A stretch of DNA of 64,000 nucleotides from an uncultured Bacteroidota bacterium (GCA_903882805.1 CAIRYK010000009.1:1-64000); one strand, 5' to 3'. Positions 45,672 through 55,200 are shown, counted from the stretch's first letter. Translations and numbers: made by a program. The notes: generated by a model from the sequence alone, not told the origin.

Positions 45672-46739
45672 GTGGAGCAAGACTATATGAAGCGTTGCCT
45701 ACAAATGGCAGAGATGGCAAAAGGTAATACTAGCCCAAACCCACTGGTAGGCGCTGTACTTGTATTCGATGCCAGAATAATTGGCGAGGGTTATCACCAT
45801 CACTACGGCGGTAATCATGCCGAGGTGGATTGCCTTTTGTCGGTGAAAGAATCAGATAGACACTTAATACCATTGAGTACGATGTTTGTGAGCCTTGAGC
45901 CATGCGCGCATTTTGGATTAACCCCTCCTTGTGCAGTGCGATTGGTAGAGGAAAAAGTAAAAAAAGTAGTTATTGCTAACATTGATCCATTTTGCAAGGT
46001 CAGTGGCAGAGGAATTGAGCTATTGCAGCAAGGAGGGATTGAAATTGAAGTTGGCGACCAGGCTAAAGAAGGGTTGTGGTTGAATCGTAGGTTTTTTTGT
46101 TTTCACACAAAGCGCAGGCCCTATATAACGCTAAAATGGGCGCAGACAGCCGATGGCTATATAGCCCCGCCCGATAGAAGCAGGCAGCAGATAACCGGAA
46201 AATTAGCACAGAAACTTGTGCATAAATGGCGCACAGAGGAAGCGGCTATAATGGTGGGTACAACCACCGCTATCAACGACGATCCACAGCTTACAGCGCG
46301 CCTATGGCATGGCCAACAACCCCTGCGGATAGTATTGGACAGGAAGTTGCAAATAGACAAAGGGCATAAACTATTTGACTGTAGCGCAGATACCTGGGTG
46401 GTTAATGACCAAAAAGAAGGTAACGATAGAAACATAAGGTACGTGCTTATTGAGTTTACCGAGGATTTGTTGCCACGGCTGCTTGCAAAGCTATATGAAG
46501 CAAAAAAGCTATCGCTTATAGTAGAAGGTGGCGAACAGTTGCTCAGTTCGTTTATTGCTGCTGGTTTGTGGGATGAATCGCGGGTTTTTACAGGGATTGG
46601 CACTATGGGAAACGGCATAGCGGCGCCAGAGCTTACTAATGCCCGTGTAGCTTTTAGTACAGCGTTAGGGGCAGATTTGCTGCATGTTTCAGTAAATCGC
46701 GAAAGCGCCTATGCGTATGTGCCAGGTATGGCGCTATAG
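45672..46739 (+). CDS. ribD: Bifunctional riboflavin deaminase/reductase
   Basis: Performs the second and third steps of riboflavin synthesis from GTP. The N-terminal deaminase domain has the zinc motifs NHAEVDCLL and EPCAHFGLTPPCA (residues ~55-90). The reductase domain follows with PYITLKWAQTADGYIAPPDRSRQQITG near 155. At 355 residues it is full length. The start codon is GTG; MKRCLQMAEMAKGNTSPNPLVG follows five codons later, also a family N-terminus. No other rib gene is near. Confidence 0.93.
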   Translation: MEQDYMKRCLQMAEMAKGNTSPNPLVGAVLVFDARIIGEGYHHHYGGNHAEVDCLLSVKESDRHLIPLSTMFVSLEPCAHFGLTPPCAVRLVEEKVKKVVIANIDPFCKVSGRGIELLQQGGIEIEVGDQAKEGLWLNRRFFCFHTKRRPYITLKWAQTADGYIAPPDRSRQQITGKLAQKLVHKWRTEEAAIMVGTTTAINDDPQLTARLWHGQQPLRIVLDRKLQIDKGHKLFDCSADTWVVNDQKEGNDRNIRYVLIEFTEDLLPRLLAKLYEAKKLSLIVEGGEQLLSSFIAAGLWDESRVFTGIGTMGNGIAAPELTNARVAFSTALGADLLHVSVNRESAYAYVPGMAL

Positions 46740-46842
46740 GAATAGATAATTGTATCGTTACACTACTATCGGGAAGGTAGTTGTATTATTGTGCAGTTTG
46801 TAGTCGTACAAACGTTGCAAATGCCGATAGTAAATTTAAAAG

Positions 46843-47712
46843 ATGATATACCTACTACTTACCATACTACTCAATGTTGTTATTTCAGTTATCATAAAGC
46901 TATTTAGCCGGTACGATATCAATGCGCTTCAAGCTATTGTGGCCAACTACGTAGTGTGCGTATTAACGGGTAGTATTTTCATAGGTAGTTCTCCTTTTAC
47001 TGGGTCAGCATTTAGTAGCGACTGGTTTCCGTGGTCGTTGGTTATGGGCGCGGGATTTATTGGCATTTTCAATTTGATGGCTTACTGCACCCGTATAGAT
47101 GGTATTACTACTACCACAATTTCCAATAAACTATCGCTGGTAATTCCAGTGGTGTTTTCTCTAATTATATACCACGAACAAGCAGGTATCTGGAAAATCG
47201 CAGGTATTGTGTTGGCTTTTCCTGCCGTTTACCTTACATCGAGGGTTAAGGGGGAAGATAATAAGCCACAAAACTTGTTTTGGCCGGCAATCTTGTTTTT
47301 GGGCAGCGGCACGCTTGATACACTGATGAACTATGTGCAGCAGCATTATCTTGCCGCCCCAGCCGATCAGGCATTGTATACTGTGTTCTGCTTTTCTATG
47401 GCTGGCGCCATAGGCGTTACTATAATAGCAATAATGGTAATGCTGAAAAGGATAAAGCTTCATTGGCGCAACCTTATAGCAGGTATTTGCCTAGGTATAC
47501 CCAATTACTTTTCTATATACTACTTTATCCGCGCGCTCAACAGCGATTTTCTACAAAGTTCAGCTTCAATTCCGGTAATGAACATTGGCATTTTGGTAGC
47601 ATCGTCGCTTACCGCTTTGCTCATGTTCAAAGAAAAAGCAAATATCCAGCGGTATACCGGCCTTGCTTTATCTATTATAGCCATACTACTCATCGCTTTC
47701 GGCGATAAATAG
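46843..47712 (+). CDS. EamA/DMT-family transporter
   Basis: A 289-residue inner-membrane protein with ten predicted membrane helices in two five-helix halves of the drug/metabolite transporter superfamily. Typical are TTTTISNKLSLVIPVVFSLIIYHEQ and the second-half match NIGILVASSLTALLMFKEKANIQRYTGLALSIIAI. Substrate unknown. Its stop codon is inside a 17-bp inverted repeat. Confidence 0.88.
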   Translation: MIYLLLTILLNVVISVIIKLFSRYDINALQAIVANYVVCVLTGSIFIGSSPFTGSAFSSDWFPWSLVMGAGFIGIFNLMAYCTRIDGITTTTISNKLSLVIPVVFSLIIYHEQAGIWKIAGIVLAFPAVYLTSRVKGEDNKPQNLFWPAILFLGSGTLDTLMNYVQQHYLAAPADQALYTVFCFSMAGAIGVTIIAIMVMLKRIKLHWRNLIAGICLGIPNYFSIYYFIRALNSDFLQSSASIPVMNIGILVASSLTALLMFKEKANIQRYTGLALSIIAILLIAFGDK

Positions 47713-47726
47713 TATGGCTATAATAG
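47672..47726. repeat. 17-bp perfect inverted repeat spanning the transporter stop codon
   Basis: CTATTATAGCCATACTA (47672-47688) pairs perfectly with TAGTATGGCTATAATAG (47710-47726); the 21-base loop contains a further 5-bp stem (ATCGC...GCGAT). The right arm begins with the TAG stop of the transporter gene. No T run follows. Located at the junction of the convergent EamA and rpoN genes. Confidence 0.8.
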
Positions 47727-47741
47727 TATATGAGGTGTGGA

Positions 47742-49241
47742 CTAAAGTTCTTTGCGCAGGCGGGCAACCGGAACGTTGAGCTGCTCGCGATATTTAGCCA
47801 CTGTGCGGCGGGCTATGTTGTAGCCTTTCTCTTGTAGCATATCAGTAAGCGCCTCGTCAGATAGTGGTTTGCGCTTGTCTTCTCCTACAATAAATTCGTT
47901 GAGTATAGTCTTCACTTCGCGCGTCGACACTTCTTCGCCGCTCTCTGTTTGCAACGCTTCAGAGAAGAAGTACTTAAGCTTGTATGTGCCATATTCAGTT
48001 TGCACAAACTTGCTATTGGCCACCCTCGACACTGTAGAGACATCTAGACTGGTAGCCTGTGCAATATCTTTCAATATCATTGGCTTAAGCGTTGTTTCAT
48101 CGCCGGTGATAAAAAACTCCTTTTGGAAGTTGAGAATAGCCTGCATTGTATGGTGGAGTGTATGCTGGCGTTGTTTAATAGCGTCTATAAACCATTTTGC
48201 GCTATCTAGTTTTTGCTTAATAAATATTACTGCTTCTTTCTGGCGTTTATCTTTTTTCTCACTGCGGTCGTAGGCTTTCATCATTTCCTTATACCCTTCA
48301 GAAATGCGCAGGTCGGGCGCATTCTTAGCGTTTAGCGATATTTCCGGAATGCCGTTGTTGTTGTATACAAAGAAGTCGGGAATGATATAGCTTTCGGCTT
48401 TGTTGAGTACCGCAAATGCCGCGCCTGGCTTTGGGTTTAGCTTGATAATGATGTTGATAACATTCTTAAATCCTTCGTCGTCTAGCCCCAGATGTTTTTG
48501 TATTTTGTCGTAGTGTTTTTTTATAAACTCGTTGAAGTACTTGCCTATTACTTCTATAGCATCGCGTACAGGCTTGCTGTCGTGCATGCGCTTCAGTTGC
48601 AGCAGCAGGCATTCCTGTAGCGTCCATACACATATACCCGGAGGGTCAAAACTTTGTATTTGGGTAACTAGTCCTGCCAACTCTTCTTCTGTAGTACTAA
48701 TGTTTTGCCCAAAAGCCAAATCGTCGACAATTGATGTCATTTCGCGGCGCAGATAGCCATCTTCATCAAGGCTGCCTATTATCTGTTCTGCAATAGCATG
48801 TCTGCGGTCGTCCAGTTCCAGCATTCCCAATTGGTCGAGCAGGTGGTCGTGAAAACTAGTTTCTACCCGCGCTGGAGTCACCTGTCGCTCGTTGTCGCCG
48901 CTGCCATAGTAGTCGTCGCCGTAATCATATCCTCCGCTTTCATCGTCTTCGCGCCTCAAAAAATCGTCAAGGTCTACTTTCTCTGCAGTATCATTGCTCA
49001 GTTCTACTTCCTCCTCGTTGCTTTCGCTGTCTTCGCCATCACCCCGATTTTCTTCAAGTTCGTAGGTGTCTTGTTCGGTATTGTTGTTTTCCAGTTCAAA
49101 TTCCAGAGCCGGGTTTTCTTCCAGCTCTTCTTTTATTCGTTCTTCGAGATTGGCAGTAGGAATCTGCAACAATTTCATTAGTTGAATTTGTTGCGGAGAT
49201 AGTTTTTGAAGTAGTTTTTGTTGGTGCGACTGTCTGAGCAT
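47742..49241 (-). CDS. rpoN: RNA polymerase sigma-54 factor
   Basis: Sigma-54, needing an AAA+ activator to open promoters. The start MLRQSHQQKLLQKLSPQQIQLMKLLQ is the conserved N-terminal activator-interacting region (Q-rich). An acidic linker (residues ~50-110) leads to the core-binding domain (LDEDGYLRREMTSIV) and the helix-turn-helix; the RpoN box is ARRTVAKYREQL near the end. The frame opens 8 codons earlier but the chosen start is the family N-terminus. A 499-residue protein of normal length. Confidence 0.95.
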   Translation of the reverse strand: MLRQSHQQKLLQKLSPQQIQLMKLLQIPTANLEERIKEELEENPALEFELENNNTEQDTYELEENRGDGEDSESNEEEVELSNDTAEKVDLDDFLRREDDESGGYDYGDDYYGSGDNERQVTPARVETSFHDHLLDQLGMLELDDRRHAIAEQIIGSLDEDGYLRREMTSIVDDLAFGQNISTTEEELAGLVTQIQSFDPPGICVWTLQECLLLQLKRMHDSKPVRDAIEVIGKYFNEFIKKHYDKIQKHLGLDDEGFKNVINIIIKLNPKPGAAFAVLNKAESYIIPDFFVYNNNGIPEISLNAKNAPDLRISEGYKEMMKAYDRSEKKDKRQKEAVIFIKQKLDSAKWFIDAIKQRQHTLHHTMQAILNFQKEFFITGDETTLKPMILKDIAQATSLDVSTVSRVANSKFVQTEYGTYKLKYFFSEALQTESGEEVSTREVKTILNEFIVGEDKRKPLSDEALTDMLQEKGYNIARRTVAKYREQLNVPVARLRKEL

Positions 49242-49563
49242 AATGTCTCCGGGCTTTAGATACAATATTAAGGTATTGCCGCAATCTGTAGATGGCCTTT
49301 TTTGGGGCGAAAAAGAGTAAATAATTGTGAAGAGATCACCTACTTGCTACTGTTTTCTGGTCAAAAATAGTTTAGTGCATTACAATTCGCGGCATGGCGC
49401 TAACACCGTATGTACTGCAAAAATAAAATTTAAAGGCATATTCCGACATTTATTAGCAACCTACGAAATGCTAAATTTTAATTTACTACAGCATATGTTA
49501 AAATGACGCCGTTATACAAAAATGTATTGTATATTGTCGGTGATTACAGAAGTAGTGGAGGTT
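49242..49563. other. Divergent promoter region between rpoN and alanine dehydrogenase
   Basis: A 322-base AT-rich gap. On the minus strand TATTTTTG boxes at 49362-49369 and 49418-49425 could drive rpoN; neither has a good -33. No clear TAnnTTTG is seen for the plus-strand gene. No RNA or repeat recognised. Confidence 0.45.
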
Positions 49564-50775
49564 ATGAGCAAGAAACCATATATATCACCATCCTTTTCCT
49601 ACGTTCCCTTAGAGGAAACGCTACAGATAATACCCAAGAAAAAACAACTGTTTATAGGTATTCCCAAAGAAACCTCGTTTCAGGAAAACCGTATTGCCCT
49701 TACGCCAGAAGCAGTTTCGGTATTGGTAAACGACGGTCATGATGTGGCCGTAGAACACAATGCGGGAGAGGGGTCGTTTTATTTCGATACCGATTACAGC
49801 GAGGCGGGAGCGCATATAGTGTATGATAAAGCAGACCTATATAAGGCAACAACCATAATAAAATCAGCGCCAATATCAGATGAAGAAGCGGGATTACTAC
49901 AGCCAAATCAGGTGGTGTTTTCACCCATTCATATGCCTATGCTTAAGGCGGGCATTATGGAACAGCTAATATCAAAAAAGATCATCGCCATAGCGTTCGA
50001 TTCTATTAAAGACGACGCGGGTACTTTTCCTATTGTGCGCTCTATGAGCGAAATAGCAGGCAACTACGCCATCCTTACAGCAGCGCGGTATCTGGGTAAT
50101 GCAGATAATGGAAAGGGCATATTGCTTGGCGGTATATCTGGGGTGCCGCCGGCCAGGGTGCTGATAATAGGCGCCGGCGTGGTAGGCGAGTTTGCAGCCC
50201 GCGCTGCTTTCGGACTTGGCGCTTCAGTAAAAATATTCGACAATTCCATTTATCGCCTAATGCGCTTGCAAAACAACATTGGCAGACGGTGTTTTACGTC
50301 GGTTATAGAACCGGTAACGCTGGCAGAGGAGTTGCGCAATGCAGATGTAGCTATTGGCGCTATGAAGCCTATAAACGGCATTACGCCTGTTGTAGTAACA
50401 GAGCAGATGGTGAGCAACATGAAAAGCGGATCGGTGATAATAGATGTGAGCATGGACAGAGGCGGCTGCTTCGAAACATCGCGCATGACATCTCACGAAA
50501 AACCTACATTCAAAAAATACGATGTTATTCATTATTGCGTTCCTAATATAGCCTCCGGCGTATCGCGTACCGCATCGCGGGCTATTAGCAATGTGCTGAT
50601 GCCCATTATGCAGCAGTGCGCCGACATGGGCGGAGTAGAGGAAGTAATAGTGGCCAAAAGCGGCATAAGAAGAGGTGTATATATGTATAAAGGCTGCGTT
50701 ACAAATGCGCCTATCGCCAAACGGTTTAATTTTAAATATACCGATCTCGATTTGCTGCTGGCCTCGCAAAGCTAA
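49564..50775 (+). CDS. ald: Alanine dehydrogenase
   Basis: NAD-dependent oxidative deamination of L-alanine to pyruvate. The 403-residue protein has IGIPKETSFQENRIALTPEAV, the Rossmann motif RVLIIGAGVVGEFAARAAFGLGASVKIFD (near 191) and SVIIDVSMDRGGCFETSRMTSHEKP, which match Ald. The related transhydrogenase alpha subunit is less likely because it is followed here by no pntB. The start at MSKKPYISPSFS is preceded by GGAGG only two bases away, so the upstream start is less likely. Confidence 0.9.
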   Translation: MSKKPYISPSFSYVPLEETLQIIPKKKQLFIGIPKETSFQENRIALTPEAVSVLVNDGHDVAVEHNAGEGSFYFDTDYSEAGAHIVYDKADLYKATTIIKSAPISDEEAGLLQPNQVVFSPIHMPMLKAGIMEQLISKKIIAIAFDSIKDDAGTFPIVRSMSEIAGNYAILTAARYLGNADNGKGILLGGISGVPPARVLIIGAGVVGEFAARAAFGLGASVKIFDNSIYRLMRLQNNIGRRCFTSVIEPVTLAEELRNADVAIGAMKPINGITPVVVTEQMVSNMKSGSVIIDVSMDRGGCFETSRMTSHEKPTFKKYDVIHYCVPNIASGVSRTASRAISNVLMPIMQQCADMGGVEEVIVAKSGIRRGVYMYKGCVTNAPIAKRFNFKYTDLDLLLASQS

Positions 50776-50803
50776 AACCCAATTTCTATCGTATATAGCA
50801 ACT

Positions 50804-51160
50804 ATGCCCAACAACCGGATGAACAAAACTATTGCCGGCTATCATTTACTAATGATATTATCTGCTGTCGACTTCAGGGTAAGCGGTGAGGAAGATGCTG
50901 TTATAAGGCAATATCTCGTACAGGAATTTCCGTTTCATGTCAATCTTGATAAACAGATGGACGTGATCAGTAATCTGCGGCCCGACCAATGGGAAACGCA
51001 CTTCCTGAAAGCGATGGGTGATTTTTACGACGATGCCACCGAAGCCGAACGTAAAAACCTGATACAGTTTGCGCTAAAGCTGGCTAAAGCCGATAATGTA
51101 ATAACCAAGGAAGAAAACCACTACCTAAATCTGCTTTTTGAGCAGTGGGAGCATCTGTAG
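50804..51160 (+). CDS. TerB-like protein
   Basis: A 118-residue all-helical protein like the tellurite resistance TerB fold: LLMILSAVDFRVSGEEDAVIRQYL and IQFALKLAKADNVITKEENHYLNLLF, each a helix with an acidic loop of the TerB type. Function unknown. It starts 28 bases after ald, so a shared transcript is likely. Confidence 0.75.
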   Translation: MPNNRMNKTIAGYHLLMILSAVDFRVSGEEDAVIRQYLVQEFPFHVNLDKQMDVISNLRPDQWETHFLKAMGDFYDDATEAERKNLIQFALKLAKADNVITKEENHYLNLLFEQWEHL

Positions 51161-51279
51161 TTTTTTTGTTGCCGTTTTGTCGCTGCAAAACCTACAAAGT
51201 ATTGTTAACTGTGGGGTTTAGCATGATTGTTGCGTATGGAAAAATTACCTTTCATAGTCTTCATACTAAACAAGCATCA

Positions 51280-52935
51280 ATGTCGCAAACGCCTCGCTAC
51301 TTACTTACCGCCATCAGTGTATGGTACACATGCTCGCCGCTAATGGCGCAAACGCAGCAAAAACTGAATATAGAACAAGCAACCGTGTATCTGAGCGGCG
51401 CCGAGCTGCTCAGTACTGCCCGGCTGAACCTGCAAAAAGGTGAAAACGAAATACTGTTTACCAATGTAGCAGGCGATATAAACAGCCAAAGCATAACCGT
51501 AAATGCTACCAATGGCGTAGTGGTAGAGTCGGCAACGTTTCAAAACAACTACCTGGCCAGCGAGGTGTTTTCGCCCAAAGCCAAAGAAATAAAGGATAGT
51601 ATTGAATTGCTGGCAGATGTTCGCACCGGTATTAATAACAAAATATCGTCGCTGGCAGAACAGATCGCCATATTGCAAAACAACCGCAAAGTGGGCGGCG
51701 ACAATACCGGACTGAGTGTAGCCGAGCTAACAAAAATGCTGGATCTGGTAGGCGCACGATGGGAAAGCCTGCTGAACCAAAAAAGCAAGCAGGAAGATGC
51801 ACAGAAAAAGACCGACGAGCGCATAGCCCGCCTGCGCAAGCAACTGGACGAAGAACAAAAGAAAGACTTCCAACCGGGCGGGCAACTGCTTGTAAAGTTT
51901 TATGCCAAGGATGCTACTGCTACTGCGGTAGTTATTAACTACGTATCGCCCAAAGCCGGCTGGGAACCCATATACGATGTGTTTGCAGATGAAGTGAACC
52001 ACCCGGTAAAATTGTACTATAAAGCCAATATTTACCAAAACAGCGGTGTAAACTGGAGTAATGTGCGCCTAAGCCTAAGCACAGGCAACCCTACAGAAGG
52101 TGTACAGGCGCCGGTAATGAATCCTTGGTATTTGTCGTTTTATGCGCCGCAGCCTGTGGCCTATAACTATGCGCAAGCCCCTCAGTATAATAGCTATCAG
52201 GCTAAGAAAGGCGCTGATATGGCTAATGGCGGTGCGCGCAGCGCCGGAATGCAATACGTAATTGATGGCGTGCAGGTAGCTGGGCAGTCGTCTATGAACA
52301 ACTACGTATCGGTAGATAATTCGGGAGTGAATACCACGTTCGATATAGACCTGCCCTACACCATACCTACCGACGGCAAACAGCATCTGGTGGCGGTAAA
52401 AAAATATGAGTTGCCGGCTAGCTACCGCTACTATGTAGCGCCGAAGCTGGATAAAGATGCGTTTTTGCAGGCACAAATAACCAACTGGGAAGACCTGAAC
52501 CTGCTGCCGGGAAAGAGCAACATTTTTTACGAAGGCGCTTATGTGGGGCAGGGCATGATAGATATGCGCAACGTAAAAGATACCATGACCATATCGCTGG
52601 GCCGTGATAAAAAAGTGATTGTAAAGCGTGAACGCGATACCAAACTACGCAGTGTAAAAACTATAGGTACTAACGTAAGAGAGGCCTATGCCTACAACAT
52701 ACAGGTGCGCAACACCCGCAAAGAACCTATAACGCTTATAGTGCAAGACCAACTGCCGGTAAGCAACGATAAAGACATAGTTGTGGAAGATAAAGAAACA
52801 GGAGGCGCAGAGTATGACGAACTAACGGGTATGATGAAGTGGAATATGCAGCTGAACGCCAATGAAGCCAAGAAAGTAGCCTTTGGGTTTACCATAAAAT
52901 ACCCTAAGGATAAAACGGTGAATAACCTGAAATAG
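51280..52935 (+). CDS. DUF4139/DUF4140 (MuiA-like) protein, copy 1
   Basis: A 551-residue secreted or periplasmic protein with signal peptide MSQTPRYLLTAISVWYTCSPLMA. N-terminal DUF4140 (ATVYLSGAELLSTARLNLQKGENEILF), a coiled coil at ~100-190, and a DUF4139 C-terminal domain (LLVKFYAKDATATAVVINYVSP, NWSNVRLSLSTGNPTEG, LRSVKTIGTNVREAYAYNIQVRN, DIVVEDKETGGAEYD). The family is named after the mucoidy inhibitor MuiA; function is not known. A variable middle segment holds MQYVIDGVQVAG. A tandem copy follows. Confidence 0.88.
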   Translation: MSQTPRYLLTAISVWYTCSPLMAQTQQKLNIEQATVYLSGAELLSTARLNLQKGENEILFTNVAGDINSQSITVNATNGVVVESATFQNNYLASEVFSPKAKEIKDSIELLADVRTGINNKISSLAEQIAILQNNRKVGGDNTGLSVAELTKMLDLVGARWESLLNQKSKQEDAQKKTDERIARLRKQLDEEQKKDFQPGGQLLVKFYAKDATATAVVINYVSPKAGWEPIYDVFADEVNHPVKLYYKANIYQNSGVNWSNVRLSLSTGNPTEGVQAPVMNPWYLSFYAPQPVAYNYAQAPQYNSYQAKKGADMANGGARSAGMQYVIDGVQVAGQSSMNNYVSVDNSGVNTTFDIDLPYTIPTDGKQHLVAVKKYELPASYRYYVAPKLDKDAFLQAQITNWEDLNLLPGKSNIFYEGAYVGQGMIDMRNVKDTMTISLGRDKKVIVKRERDTKLRSVKTIGTNVREAYAYNIQVRNTRKEPITLIVQDQLPVSNDKDIVVEDKETGGAEYDELTGMMKWNMQLNANEAKKVAFGFTIKYPKDKTVNNLK

Positions 52936-52948
52936 GTAGGAACTCCCT

Positions 52949-52998
52949 AAAAAAGCCTTGCTGTAGGATGGCCATTGTGCCCGCAGCAAGGCTTTTTT
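52949..52998 (+). terminator. Terminator between the two DUF4139 genes
   Basis: AAAAAAGCCTTGCTG (52949-52963) pairs perfectly with CAGCAAGGCTTTTTT (52984-52998), A/T flanked. It suggests the two copies are separate transcripts. Confidence 0.85.
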
Positions 52999-53082
52999 AT
53001 GTTTTGAGGTTTATGTTAAAGATTAGAATTGCAGGTGTGGATTATTTATATTTCTGCATCTTTGATAAAAATCAATGCTCCC

Positions 53083-54714
53083 ATGACCAATATAGCAAGA
53101 CGCAATGTACTAACAGCGCTGTGCATAGCGCTAACTACACAACATGCCGTAGCGCAGCAGCAACAAAAATTAAACATTGATCAGGCCACTGTGTACCTGA
53201 GCGGCGCAGAGCTGGTAAGCGGTGCAAAAGTGAATCTGCAAAGAGGCGAAAATGAAGTAGTATTTACCAATGTAGCCGGCGATGTAAATACACAAAGCAT
53301 TACGGTAAATGCAGGTAGTAGTGTGGTAGTGGAATCAGTAACATTTCAGAATAATTTTTTGGCAGCCGAGGTACTATCGCCAAAGGCAAAGGCGATAAAA
53401 GATAGCATACAAGCCGCTACAGAAACCAAGGGAGCTATTGCCAATAAAATAGCCGCTATAGATGAGCAGATAGCCATAATGCAGGGCAACCGCAAGGTGA
53501 GCGGAGACAATACCGGACTGAATGTAGCTGAACTGACTAAATTGCTGGATCTGGTAGGGGCAAGGCTGGAAAGCGCGCTGAATAGTAAAAGCAAACAGGA
53601 AGAGGCGCAGAAAAAAATAGATGAGCGTATTACAAAGCTACAGTGGCAGCTCAACGAAGAGCAGAAGAAAGAGTACCAACCCGGCGGACAACTGCTGGTG
53701 AAATTTTTTGCCAAAGAAGCAGCTACTGTGCCGGTGGCTATAAACTATGTAGTACCCCATGCCGGCTGGTCGCCCACATACGATATTATGGCCGACGACG
53801 GAAAGAGCCCAGTGAAGCTCTACTACAAAGCCAATATACACCAGAACTGCGGAGTAAACTGGAGCAATGTGCGCCTGCGCCTTAGTACCGGAAATCCTGA
53901 TGAAGGTGTGCAGGCCCCGGCGCTCAATCCGTGGTATCTCTCGTTTTATGAGCCGCGCATGATGATGAGGGCGTATAAAGCTGCGCCAAAAGCTGCGTAT
54001 GATACTTTAGAAATTGCCGATCCGGTTACAGGAAGTGAATTAACAAAGGTTGTGGCGCACGATGAGGCAACAATAGATGAACATGTAACGGTGGATAATG
54101 GCGGAGTGAATACGTCGTTTGATATAGACCTGCCCTATACCATACCTACCGACGGTAAGGAATATCTGGTGGCAGTGAAGAAGTATGATGTGCCGGCGAG
54201 CTACCGCTATTTTGCAGCGCCAAAGCTGGATAACGACGCTTTTTTACAGGCCGATATTACCCAATGGGAAGACCTGAACCTGTTGCCGGGAACTACCAAT
54301 ATCTTTTACGAAGGAGCCTATGTAGGTCAGGGTACTATTGATGTGCGCAACCTGAAGGATACCATGACTATATCGCTGGGCAGAGATAAAAAAGTAGTGG
54401 TGAAGCGCGAACGCGATGTAAAACTGCGTAGCGCAAAAACAATAGGTACCAATGTAAAAGAAACATTTGCCTACACAATTACGGTGCGCAACACCCGTAA
54501 AGAACCAATAAACATAACCCTGCACGACCAACAACCGGTAACTACGGAAAAAGACATAGTAGTGGAAGACAAAGAAACAGGCGGCGCCGACTACGACGAA
54601 CAAACCGGCCTGATGAAATGGACGATGCAACTAAATGCAAATGAAACGAAGAAAACTGGTTTTGGTTATACCATAAAATACCCCAAAGGCAAGACGGTGG
54701 CAAATATGCGCTAA
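53083..54714 (+). CDS. DUF4139/DUF4140 (MuiA-like) protein, copy 2
   Basis: A 543-residue paralogue of the preceding protein, clearly arisen by tandem duplication. Signal peptide MTNIARRNVLTALCIALTTQHAVA, DUF4140 and DUF4139 domains in the same positions and nearly the same residues (for example DIVVEDKETGGADYDEQ). The two differ chiefly in the segment after WYLSFY; here it holds YDTLEIADPVTGSELTK, which recalls GldN. The start at 53083 gives the best signal peptide. Confidence 0.88.
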   Translation: MTNIARRNVLTALCIALTTQHAVAQQQQKLNIDQATVYLSGAELVSGAKVNLQRGENEVVFTNVAGDVNTQSITVNAGSSVVVESVTFQNNFLAAEVLSPKAKAIKDSIQAATETKGAIANKIAAIDEQIAIMQGNRKVSGDNTGLNVAELTKLLDLVGARLESALNSKSKQEEAQKKIDERITKLQWQLNEEQKKEYQPGGQLLVKFFAKEAATVPVAINYVVPHAGWSPTYDIMADDGKSPVKLYYKANIHQNCGVNWSNVRLRLSTGNPDEGVQAPALNPWYLSFYEPRMMMRAYKAAPKAAYDTLEIADPVTGSELTKVVAHDEATIDEHVTVDNGGVNTSFDIDLPYTIPTDGKEYLVAVKKYDVPASYRYFAAPKLDNDAFLQADITQWEDLNLLPGTTNIFYEGAYVGQGTIDVRNLKDTMTISLGRDKKVVVKRERDVKLRSAKTIGTNVKETFAYTITVRNTRKEPINITLHDQQPVTTEKDIVVEDKETGGADYDEQTGLMKWTMQLNANETKKTGFGYTIKYPKGKTVANMR

Positions 54715-54725
54715 CCAACAGCCCT

Positions 54726-54774
54726 AAAGCAACAAAGGTTTCCGCCTGCTATGGATGGAAACCTTTGTTGCTTT
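54726..54774. terminator. Bidirectional terminator after DUF4139 copy 2
   Basis: AAAGCAACAAAGGTTTCC (54726-54743) pairs perfectly with GGAAACCTTTGTTGCTTT (54757-54774). It separates the copy 2 gene from the convergent DUF4783 gene. Confidence 0.8.
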
Positions 54775-54789
54775 ATAACCAACTGTTTT

Positions 54790-55200
54790 TTATTCTTTGT
54801 TGAGTCGTAGTTCCTGTATTATGTAGTTGTGGTCTTTCATTTTAAGCAATACATAAACGCTGTATTTTGCACCGGAGGGCGCTACATAATGCCCTATCAT
54901 AAACTTTGACGTAGCGTTTGGCGAGCCATTATCCATCACTACAAGGTCTTTAGGGTTGTTTTTTTCAAAAAAGTCGCGCAACACAACTACTGCCTGATTT
55001 TGGCTGTATAATGTCAAATTGTTGTTGATGGTAATGGGCACTACATTATCAAAGTATCGAGATAAGTCTGATACCCGGTTATTTTTAATGGCATTAACCA
55101 CATCCTCCAGAGGCGTATGACTATTGTTTTGAGCGGTTACTACAAAAAATGCAAACGAACAGCAAACCAACAGAAGAAGCCTTTTAAATCTATTATTCAT
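54790..55200 (-). CDS. DUF4783 secreted protein
   Basis: A 136-residue protein with signal peptide MNNRFKRLLLLVCCSFAFFVVTA; the mature part has the NTF2-like fold typical of DUF4783 (LEDVVNAIKNNRVSDLSRYFDN, then VVLRDFFEKNNPKDLVVMDNG and SVYVLLKMKDHNYIIQELRL). Function unknown. It has a good TTG-N20-TATTTTTG promoter 54 bases upstream. Confidence 0.8.
   Translation of the reverse strand: MNNRFKRLLLLVCCSFAFFVVTAQNNSHTPLEDVVNAIKNNRVSDLSRYFDNVVPITINNNLTLYSQNQAVVVLRDFFEKNNPKDLVVMDNGSPNATSKFMIGHYVAPSGAKYSVYVLLKMKDHNYIIQELRLNKE

Noticed and set aside
49242-49563. Possible structured RNA between rpoN and ald
   Set aside because: No strong stem or conserved RNA motif was visible; simply AT-rich.
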